From Agrocybe praecox (taxonomy: Eukaryota; Basidiomycota; Agaricomycetes; Agaricales; Agrocybaceae), in assembly GCA_964017145.1 (NCBI GenBank), contig OZ024841.1, positions 3,410,001-3,474,000 of the forward strand: a stretch of 64,000 nucleotides of DNA, read 5' to 3'. A program made the translations under genes and the position numbers. Below are positions 56,024 to 64,000 of this stretch, piece after piece. Numbering within the stretch: the first letter of the stretch is position 1; every line of letters begins with the position of its first letter. Below the pieces are notes generated by a model. That model was not told where the DNA came from, did not search any database, and saw nothing but the letters and a program-made list of their open reading frames with translations.

Positions 56024-58010
56024 TTAGCGCATAGGAGCCTTGCCTTTTCTGGTTGAATCGAGCATTTGAAGAGAAGCGTACAATTCATCATATTCCTCTG
56101 GCGTCAACTCTGGAAGGTTGTCAAATTCTGACCCTGACGAGTCAGATCTATGATCCTCTTCATGCGTTACAGTTGGAGTAGTGCCCAGAGCAGAGTGAGA
56201 GAAAGACTCTGCAAGCTGACTAGTAGACGGCAGGGAAGGGGTTGGGCTAAGCACATCATCGACATTCATACTGTCTTCGAGATCATTGAAGCATGCTTGG
56301 ATGGTTAGAAACCGACGGTAGCTGGCTTCCTGCTTGAGGTATGAATCAATATCGGGAGATGATGGAATCGGAGAACTTTCAGGGAAAAGTGGCTGGAAAT
56401 GGCGTCCTCTATTCGCAGGGGTAGGGGTAATTGGTGTACGTGGAATAATCGGGAAAGGTCGTATAATTGGTGTGCTAGTTGCTTGCAAATGGCCTGTGCT
56501 AGCAGACGGGTTTCGAAGGGAAGACCCTTCCATGGCGACGGTCAATTGATTCTGGGATCCGAGTGATTGGCCTGGATTAGTAACAGCAGCGTCGACTGCT
56601 GCCAAAATTGCGCTTGTGGTGCCGGAACTTCTGGAGGTGGGATTGGAATACGAGACAGGATATCGTGGACCCCGTCCTTGCAGTGATGCAGCGTTACGTG
56701 TTCCTCGAACACTGCGTGCACTAGCTCGGCTGAAAGGTGATGCCAGTGGTGGTGGTGGAGAGGTCCGATGGTTGTTTCTGGAGGGGTAAGAAGGGAGGTA
56801 TGCCAACCTTTCGTCGTCTGATTCATCAATCACGACGACACGTGGATTCTGCCTACGCTGAAATGTTCTCTGACTCGGAGCTGGAGTATCTGGAACCAGA
56901 ACTGCTCTACGACCCTGTTCAGTTGAGTTGGCAGCCCCTTGGCTAGTATGGTGACCTGAGGGTATTTCGATAGCACCAGAAGCCTGTGAGGTACGAGATG
57001 GATTGGTTACGAGTTCGAATCTGACCCTGCGCGATGCGGCAGGATTGTTATCCGTTGAAGTCACAAAAATAGGTCTTGATTGTGCGCCGGGACGAACGGG
57101 AGTTGGATCGGTAGAGTGTACCTCAATAGGTTTCTCTGCAGTTCCACAATCAGCAATACGAGCAGCCAGGTTAGCCCCAGATGAACTAGTGGAGATCGCA
57201 GCTGAAACAGCAACAGCTGTAGTCCCAGCAGGAGCTTCGACCGAGGTAGCAGACTGGGAAGGAGCAGAGCCAATTTGGTTTGCTTGCTGGAGTGGTTGGG
57301 AAGGTGCAGGGCCGATTCGGATTGCTCGCTGGAGTCGTCCGGTTACGTTCCCTCTGCGAATTCTAACCTTGTCGGCATTGAACTCCTGCTCGTAAAATGC
57401 CAAGGCCTCGGTCCAAGTGTAGAAACTCTCGTACGAGAGCTGACCAAAATTTGCCAGGGGAAGATGGGCGACCATCCTATTAAGTTATGAGATCCATTGT
57501 CAGATGAATTTCGTAAATGAAAATTTTAAGAAACTTACGATGCTTCGAAAATCCCGACTTGTTGGCCAAAAATGATGACGTAATAACCTGGACCAAAAGG
57601 CGCAGTGGGTGTGGGTATCATATCTGCAGGGTTTGGTGGTTCGATTGCCGAATGGTTGGTGCTGTGGGTTGACCCATGTGGAACGTGCATGCAGCGATCT
57701 GTAGAAAAAAATAAGTGGGTTGACCTACGCGAGAAATAATGATGAACTTGCCTGGCACTACTAAAGCAGTTGATGGTTGACGGTGAGTTCCTGGAAGTAT
57801 GAGTTCAAAAAATACACATAGCAGAGAAGATATCCGCGACCTACCAACGGTGGTATCAGAACTGTTGACTGCCGCTGATGCGACGATATTGGTTGCACCG
57901 TCGGAAGGCATAGCTTCCGCCGCCGAGTTATCGACGGTGTCATGGGCAGTGAGCATTTCAGCGGCAGAGGACGAGATGAGTTGAGACTGAGTTTGTTTGG
58001 TGAGTTGCAT
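56024..58010 (-). CDS. KDZ cargo: viroplasmin-like domain protein, inner copy
   Basis: Exons 57845-58010, 57752-57790, 57539-57698, 56024-57476: 605 codons, open. The second intron starts with GC (GCAAGT), a minor but regular donor. Residues about 105-150 form an RNase H1 N-terminal/viroplasmin-like domain: GYYVIIFGQQVGIFEAS, an intron, then LSYESFYTWTEALAFYEQEF. In RNase H1 this domain holds RNA/DNA hybrid or dsRNA; there is no RNase H catalytic domain here. The remainder is Ser/Thr/Pro/Ala-rich with islands conserved between the two copies (VVVIDESDDERLAYLPSY; SYRRFLTIQACFN; ELTPEEYDELYASLQ), the last being acidic. Divergent to gene D with 397 bp between starts. Role in transposition unknown; nucleic-acid binding is a family-based inference. 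Confidence 0.82.
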
Positions 58011-58407
58011 GTTGGTTAATTTGGGTGATGGGTTAACGATCTGAAGTGCAGGCTTTTATGTCAATTCGGTTATCTTTGAAAAAGGCGAACTCACGGCTGT
58101 AAGACCCTGTTCGCGTTTAGCTAATTGTGGGTAGAGCATCGTGTAGTATATTGAGGTGGATAATGAGACGACAATTCCATTTTCTTTAATCCATATTTCT
58201 GATGCTTGATGCATGCCTTTCGGACCTCTCATAACGGGCGATCTAGATCGTGAATCGGGATAAAAACAAAGACCAAATAGTCGTTTGACGAGTAGCCAGA
58301 AGTTTCCTTTCTTGTGTCTTAAATTTCTATTGGCTGAAAATCCCAGTTTACGCGTAAGTATCGCAGTTTTCAATGCACGACGTATAACTCACTTGTCGGG
58401 TTACAGA
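58011..58407. promoter_or_regulatory. Divergent promoter, viroplasmin-like gene and gene D
   Basis: 397 bp between start codons. Upstream of gene D a non-coding 5' exon and intron are likely (GTAAGTATCG at about 58350, GTTACAG at 58406); the outer copy also has an AG acceptor just before its ATG. Confidence 0.45.
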
Positions 58408-61127
58408 ATGATGAACCCAGGCTCTTTCAAAGGATATCGCAAGGAATTCCTTCTTTCCGAGAAGGAGGCGTATGCAGCTGGGGTCCTAGGTGGTTATGCA
58501 GCTGATGCGATTGCGAACATTCAGCGTCGCTATTTTAAGCGATTTTCTATCGAGTTGCTGCACGAAACCGAGCCTACGCCAGAGGATTTAGCTAATATAG
58601 ATGACAATTCCCCAGAGCAAGAGCCAGAGCCAGAGCCAGTCAACGAAGACTTGCTTAGCCCAGATGATTTGGAGAGGGAGGTGCTACGACGACTCGACAG
58701 AAGGAGGTTGTTGGAATTCAGAAAAGCTGTGCGTCATTATGTGACCATCATGACTTGTGATGAAATGACGTCTGACCTTTTGATTTCTAGCAAATCAAGC
58801 GTTGGATGGCCTATCAATACATGAAGGACCATGACCTTGACCCTAAAGATTCTGGCGCTGAGAATCCCTATCGAACACTAATCTGCAAACTTACCGGCCA
58901 ATTGAATCCTCGTCCACGTCGCAAGTCTGCCGTGAACCTTTGGCGCGTATCTCATCGCACTGAGATTGAAGAAGAATTGAAGAGGCAAGTCATCGCCGAA
59001 AGCTTGCCTCGTCGCGCCATCGCTGTCCGTCGCGAGAAGATTGCACAAGATAAATTCAGGTCACTGCGAATGGTGGAGCAAGAGGGATGGGAAACACAGG
59101 CCTCGGAGGATCATGCCGTTGCTCTCGCCAAGTGGGAATGTGAAATGAAAAGCCCGCTTCCAACGACTCCTGAGGATAGACAAAGGTATGTTCCTGTCAT
59201 AATGGATACCGGCTTCACTGACCTCCTTGGGTAGATGTATTCAGGGACTTGTGCAATTTGTACAGCCCATCTTGGATCTTTTGTGCGAAGCTACTGGATG
59301 GCACGCTACGCTCATCACAGGTGGACCCGAACCTGCGCACGGTGGACGTTTGAACGTCGTTAGGTGTGTTTTGGAGATTTTTTTACTTGATCGTTAATCT
59401 GCTTACCTTCTTTTCACTTCTTAGTGTTCATTCAGGAACTACCAGCGGGGATATAAGGATGAACTTTGGGAGAGCGGAACGCGCGCGATATAAGAGGACC
59501 ATCATGCCAATCTATGGCCAATATCTAAAAAAATGCTTTAGTAAGTTTCTTTCAGCTATATTCATGTACCTCAAGCTTACTATGATTCTTTTTAGCTCCT
59601 GCTGAATGCCAGGCACGAGCGTTGAATGTTGAAGAGGGATTCCCCACACTGGATGCAGCCGAAATAGAGGAGGCCGGTGCAACCACCGACGTAGTCGAAC
59701 TGTCAACGCCAACAGACGAGCAGCCAGCGTCAGCTGCTCGGTCTTCCTCATCACAGGAGAGAGACACCGGCGCGTCAAATGTGGTGTCGGTCGTGGAAGC
59801 GGAGACCCCCAGTTCAACACCAAACATATTACCAATTGAAGGTCTGGTCGATGGCACCGATCCTTTGTCGGTGCTGTCCTCCAACGGCTCTCCACTCCCA
59901 ACACCCTCACCAGTACCTTCCAATTCATCAGCGCAGCCACCTTCGTGCCCTCGTGCGCCTTCTCCATCACCCTCTGTCCTCCCAGCTCCCCATTCTTCTC
60001 GACACTCCTCGGATCCTTCTTTACCAGTACCTTTCAATTCATCAGGGCAACCACCTTCGTGCCCTCGTGCGCCTTCTCCAGCATCCTCTGTCCTCCCAGC
60101 TCCCCATTCTTCTCGACACTCCTCGGATCCTTCTTTACCAGTACCTTTCAATTCATCAGGGCAACCACCTTCGTGCCCTCGTGCGCCTTCTCCAGCATCC
60201 TCTGTCCTCCCATCTCCCCATGCTTCTCGACACTCCTCACCAGCTGGAGAGGCTCCAAATGCATCACCAGCTCATCAGCCACCGCCTATTCTACATGAGC
60301 AGAACGACTTACCACGTACGCAAAACCCCTGTCGACCACCTCCCCAGATACCTCGCTCTATCCATTCTTCCAACCTACCTCCTGCTAGCGAAGCACTGGC
60401 AGGGCCTCGCAATTCGGACATCGTACCCCCTTCGTTATCTAAACGCGCCAAGAAGAGGAAAAATCAGGAAAAGGAGAACAAATTGGAGAACACAAGTCGG
60501 CTCAGGGACGTACCTCCATCCAAACGACGTCGTTCAAGTGCCAATACTTTGAGCACCCTATCCGCAAATTCAACGACAACGACATCTTCTTCGATTACCC
60601 TCGTTTCTGACGAATTGGATTTCGTGCAAGCTGCCCAAGATGCAAATGTTTGGTTTAAAAAGGCCTTGGAAATGTTTCAAGCCCCAGAGCGGCTCGGGAA
60701 ACATTGGAGGGACCTCCTACAGATATGGGCAACATTCGAACATCGTCATCAATACAAAGAAGTCAAGAGATTGGGGGTCACCAATCGACCTGCCTGTGTA
60801 GGGGACTGGATCCAACGTGCTCGACTTCCAACGTGGCGTCCACCTATCAAATCCATATCAACCAACGCGTACACAACCCAGTTGCTCAAGTGGTGGACGT
60901 TCTTGCAACCCGAATGGAGGCTCGACGATAGCGGATGTATTGATTTCAGCTCGATGGATGGAGAATGAGAGCCACTACGTAGACCCGGCCTCAATGGACT
61001 TTGCAGCATAGTCGCTGCACTGTTTTATGGAGGCATCGGGACGAAGACTAATTTGGCTGCTCATACGCAGTGGTTGTTAGTGGTGGAGGACTTCATTGCC
61101 GTTTGTTCTCATCTAGTAGGTAACTGA
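58408..61127 (+). CDS. KDZ cargo gene D (basic, Pro/Ser-rich, HMG-box-like), premature stop
   Basis: Exons 58408-58728, 58791-59185, 59235-59363, 59425-59540 and 59596 onward, all joining in frame. A TGA at 60966-60968 ends the protein at 777 residues; the outer copy has a Trp codon there, and homology here continues 53 codons further to a stop at 61125-61127. Features: acidic N-terminus; KRWMAYQYMKDHDLDPKDSG; a segment of about 75 residues (SAVNLWRVSHRTEIEEELKR ... REKIAQDKFRSL ... WETQASEDHAVALAKWE) that resembles an HMG box; a Pro/Ser-rich region with three 38-residue repeats; basic stretches SKRAKKRKNQEKENK and PSKRRRSS; and a conserved C-terminal domain (FKKALEMFQAPERLGKHW ... WTFLQPEWRLDD). 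Probably nuclear and DNA- or chromatin-associated; function not established. Confidence 0.78.
59934..60275 (+). repeat. Three tandem 114-bp repeats in gene D
   Basis: Units start at 59934, 60048 and 60162 (CARCCACCTTCGTGCCCTCG) and encode PSCPRAPSPASSVLPAPHSS-type 38-residue repeats. The last unit is truncated. Period exactly 114 bp, in frame. Confidence 0.92.
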
Positions 61128-61370
61128 TTCTTTCTATGACGGGTATTATACTTCTATTTTATATCATAACTTCCTTATACTTCGTCTATCATTGCTGCTT
61201 TACTTAGTATACCTAATAATCTTGTCCCTTGTTCAACGAAATGAACGAGTAATAAAAGAATTTTTGCAAAGAATTTTATATGTTTTGGAAAGAAGTACCA
61301 AAATGGCAATAAGTGCTGAATAGGGAACTACCGTCTAAAACATATGCTAAAGGTCGGTTTTTTTTTGGGG

Positions 61371-61848
61371 TATCTAATCTAATCTAGAGATATGTATGTA
61401 AAGTAAATATAGTACAGAAAAATGATCATATCATTATTAAAAATAGTGCAGCGGCCGAAATTGTAAAAATACGCTAAAAATAACACGTCATCCACTTTTA
61501 TATCTTGCAATCCATCCCGTCCCGCTCTCTTTTGATGGCGCAAACGGTGCCAAAAAATCAAAATATATTCAGCCAATATATATCCGCCTTTTCCGCGCCC
61601 CGAACAATGCCCGACACAGCGCAGGGGCCCAATTTCAGCGGCGGGCACCTCGGGGACGCTGTTTCCGGCGCTGTTTACACGTGTTTACTTGTGCCCGCCC
61701 CCTGTGAGCAGCCCCGGCACACCCGGCAGTGTCTCTCCCTCAGAGGGGAGGTGTCCGAAAGCGGAAGGTGGCAAACTGCCTACCAGGATGTATCACTAGG
61801 TTTAGGCAGTTTGCTACATTTGATACATGAGACCAGCTGCTACAGGTG
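61371..61848 (-). repeat. Inner KDZ right terminal inverted repeat
   Basis: Partner of 48209-48690. The first base inside the element's right end lies at 61848; inward it reads CACCTGTAGCAGCTGG. The outermost 8-10 bp are not perfectly inverted relative to the left end (CAGCC versus CACCT), an asymmetry also seen in both MITEs. Confidence 0.9.
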
Positions 61849-63578
61849 ACGACAAGATGTTCTCGATGACCATTTTGGGTGGTGGAATTGGCAGAAATAT
61901 ATTGGAATGGGCAAAACACTTTTACGAAAGTACAGGATGGCGGTCGCGGAGCGAAATAGACAAGTTGAGGCTCATCGAAGCCTGACCGAGTCTGTTCAGA
62001 AGATCAACAAGGACATCATTGTACGATGGGAGAGGCTATGTGTGCTGTGGGACACCGATTCATTCCCTAAAATGGCCAGGAATCCGTATCATGCTGAAGG
62101 TGTTGGTAAGTGTTATTTTGACGCCCACTATGTCTATTCGGTTGACATTTATACATATCCTTCTAGGTATCACAGAAGCCGAAGTAAAGAAACAACTAGC
62201 AGACGAAGAGAAGAAACGGATCGATGCCAGTGGCGTTTCAATCCACAATACCAGTGCATGGTCCTTTATCTCCCTTGCTCTCGACTTGGAGGAAATTCAG
62301 TGCGTAATATAACAAACATTTATTTTGAAACCGTGAGTTAACGATTGTATATAGGCATTGACTACGTAAATTATCAAAAGAGGTAGACGCAAAAGCCACG
62401 ACACGCAAAGAGGGCGGTTTACTAGAGCAGCGCAACATCCTCCGTAGTCGAATCAGGGCATGGCAGCACCTACTGCCAGTTTACATGCCTGGTATTGTCC
62501 AATTTGAGGCCAACCTCGCGGTCCAGATTCACTCTGACAACCCGGAGGACACAATCCTATGGCTTCCATCGTGTGTTCCCTTCTCCAGTCGGGACATGGT
62601 GTGTGTGCATGGTTTGGCCAAGATGGAAGAGAAACTGCGCGATGCACAGCTTCAGGATTCGTTGGACAGTTTGTGCCGCACGCTTCGGGTCAAGAGTCAG
62701 ATGATTCAATTCAAGAACAAAAATATACGTGGTCAGAGAGGTGGTACCCGATCTCGAACAATGATCGATCGAGTTCATGACAAGGCAAGGGTTTCTGTGG
62801 AAAAATATCTGGCTTCAAGAACTGCGAAACTCGCATTGGCTGGAAACGGAGCATGGGAGAAATATTATCGTGTACTCGAAGATTCCGACGTTCGTGGATA
62901 TCAGGACCCCGATAAGCTGCATACACGTACTGGTCGTCAAGGGATCTGGGAGGACGAGCAAATACTCCAGCGCGTATCCGACGCACCTCTGACAAATCAA
63001 CCATCTGACTTGGAAAGCAACAACTTCCTTTTGAATGAGGTTTGCGACCGACGAGATGGAACTGGCGAAACTCGACGTACATTGTCGTGGATATGGCTCT
63101 CATCAACTCTGACGGAGTCGGACAATATAAATAACAACAACATTTTGTGTGTTGAATGGAGTAAAAGTCGGGCCAGAGCAACCAGAGCAAAGGAAGAGGT
63201 CCTTTTATTGCAGGAGGAGATGCGACGAATTTTGGAATACTTAAATTGGAAGTCACAATGGTGGACAAGTCGTGTATCCTCTCGAACAGATGTTAAGGGT
63301 GACCTAGCCGAGGGCAACAAAGGGTATGCTCTCTCCCAGGCCGAAATTCAAACAAGTCTTGCAGCTCATTTCAGAAAGCTTTGGGCATCGCCGTTGAACG
63401 ATATTGTCATTCTGACCAAGAAGAGAATGAACCCTTCGGAAATAGCATAGATGCCGAAGAAAATGGAGGTGTTCACGATGACGATGATGACAATGAAGAT
63501 GATGATAACAACGACAACGACAACAGAAGCCTGCTAGAAGGAGGCAATATAGAATTGGACTCGGACAACGAATATTAA
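61849..63578 (+). pseudogene. KDZ transposase, outer copy, 3' part
   Basis: Continuation of exon 6 (61849-62105, beginning with the second copy of the duplication), exon 7 (62167-62299) and exon 8 (62355-63578). Exon 6 resumes at RQDVLDDHFG and WNWQKY, matching the inner copy. A TGA occurs seven bases into exon 8 where the inner copy has Arg (RRLRK), and a frameshift near 63400 separates the main frame (ending 63450) from the acidic tail (DDDDDNEDDD, stop at 63578). The rest, including MIQFKNKNIRGQRGGTRSRT, is open. Confidence 0.88.
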
Positions 63579-63682
63579 CGACGAACATGGCCCTCTGCGT
63601 CGATGTTATTTTTCCGTTTTTGTTTTTATTTTTTTCGTTAGTTATCGTCCTTATATGGCATTAGTTCCCATATTTGGAACAA

Positions 63683-63708
63683 CATATGTAAATCTAGATT
63701 TACATATG
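63683..63708. repeat. Perfect 26-bp palindrome
   Basis: Half-site CATATGTAAATCT followed by its exact reverse complement, 105 bp downstream of the outer transposase stop. Could form a hairpin in RNA or bind a dimeric protein; may equally be a relic. Confidence 0.8.
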
Positions 63709-63829
63709 ATTATCTAATCTTTTTATCCAATCAATAGTACCAAGGCACATGAAATAGACCTGCCGAGATTTTCTGACACGGCCAAACAATGTAATTTTGA
63801 GTAACTATTAATAACGCAGCGGCGTTCTA

Positions 63830-64000
63830 TTTTTGAACATCATCCAAAAACATTCTGTCCAATCCATCCCACCCCCGCCATAAATGATGGCGCTCTCACC
63901 GGAAATGGATGTAAATATATTCATAAAACATGTTTGCGCTTTTTCTGCGCCCCAAATGATGCCCGACGCAGCGCAGAAGCCCAATTACAGCAGCGGGCAC
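63830..64000 (-). repeat. Outer KDZ right terminal repeat (partial)
   Basis: Aligns with the inner element's right terminal repeat at about 61470-61645 (CAATCCATCCC, GATGGCGC, TATTCA, GCGCCCC, ATGCCCGAC, GCAGCGGGCAC) with clear divergence. The window ends inside it, so the element's true end and its duplication are not visible. Confidence 0.8.

Larger units (their letters stand above)
48209..61848 (-). mobile_element. Inner KDZ element, complete, 13,640 bp
   Basis: A four-gene KDZ transposon inserted in exon 6 of the outer transposase, in opposite orientation. Ends: CAGCCATGGCAGCT at the left and, inward from the right, CACCTGTAGCAGCT. Target duplication ACAACAA (48202-48208) / ACGACAA (61849-61855), one mismatch. 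Removing element plus one duplication rebuilds a 590-nt exon, exactly the length of exon 6 in the inner copy. Genes: transposase (minus), TET/JBP-like dioxygenase (plus), viroplasmin-like protein (minus), gene D (plus), arranged as two divergent pairs. Long terminal inverted repeats: 48209-48690 and 61371-61848, with weaker similarity to about 48800 / 61265. Confidence 0.93.
36816..64000 (+). mobile_element. Outer KDZ element (left end lost, right end outside window)
   Basis: A degenerate KDZ transposon with four genes: gene D (minus), viroplasmin-like gene (plus), TET/JBP-like gene (minus), KDZ transposase (plus). Gene order and divergent orientations equal those of the inner element at 48209-61848. 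Its left terminal repeat is missing because the Gypsy LTR abuts gene D. The right terminal repeat starts about 63830 and continues beyond the window; it aligns with the inner element's right repeat (CCAATCCATCCC...GATGGCGC...GCCCCGAACAATGCCCGAC). Two KDZ-type MITEs and the whole inner element lie inside it. Without these the visible part is about 11.7 kb. Confidence 0.85.

Noticed and set aside
1..64000. CRISPR array, rRNA or tRNA genes
   Set aside because: No regularly spaced repeats with unique spacers and no tRNA or rRNA signature were recognised by eye; a covariance-model scan would be decisive for tRNAs.

Overview
The window is a transposon-dominated, gene-poor (probably heterochromatic or accessory) region of a filamentous basidiomycete genome, most likely an agaricomycete mushroom. 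The evidence is: genes split by many 50-67 nt GT-AG introns, a fungal NACHT-type NLR gene, chromodomain Gypsy and Copia LTR retrotransposons, and above all KDZ (Kyakuja-Dileera-Zisupton) transposase genes with CxC2 cysteine clusters next to TET/JBP-like dioxygenase genes, a pairing known from agaric genomes. I see no tRNA, rRNA or CRISPR. No gene in the window can be confidently called an intact host housekeeping gene; the two recognisable host genes are both broken.

Layout. 1-1365: no recognisable gene. 1366-6043: Copia-A, a 5'-truncated Copia element whose pol is split by a 647-bp hAT-type MITE (4019-4665). 6060-10075 and 20310-30369: a diverged, purine/pyrimidine-skewed interspersed repeat (family A). 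10301-19338 (minus): a NACHT NLR gene split by Copia-B (11687-18267), a full-length Copia element with a 1813-codon gag-pol, 340-bp LTRs and a perfect AAGAA target duplication; a Mutator-type foldback element (19451-20295) with a 200-N gap lies in its 5' flank. 22268-25130: relic of a KIN4/Frk1-type protein kinase without its catalytic body. 29121-29959: an 839-bp non-autonomous DNA transposon. 30371-36815: a chromodomain Gypsy element with damaged pol.

36816-64000 is the most interesting part: one large KDZ element (outer copy, left end lost, right end beyond the window) into whose transposase exon 6 a second complete KDZ element (inner copy, 48209-61848, 13,640 bp, ~480-580 bp terminal inverted repeats, 7-bp target duplication) has inserted in opposite orientation. 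Both copies carry the same four genes in the same order: KDZ transposase; a divergently transcribed TET/JBP-like 2-oxoglutarate/Fe(II) dioxygenase; a Ser/Thr-rich protein with an RNase H1 N-terminal/viroplasmin-like domain; and a nuclear-looking basic, Pro/Ser-rich protein with an HMG-box-like segment ('gene D'). In the inner copy the dioxygenase and viroplasmin-like genes are fully open, the transposase is one base from open (an 11-A run) and gene D has one late stop. In the outer copy all four are damaged: the transposase by four C-to-T stops, a frameshift and the inner element, the dioxygenase by loss of exactly its catalytic core, and the viroplasmin-like gene and gene D by KDZ-type MITEs landing in coding exons.

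How the parts may work together (inference): the transposase mobilises the four-gene unit and the MITEs sharing its ends; the TET/JBP enzyme could oxidise 5-methylcytosine on the element, countering silencing or marking it; the other two proteins are undescribed cargo kept in both copies and so probably contribute to transposition or chromatin handling.
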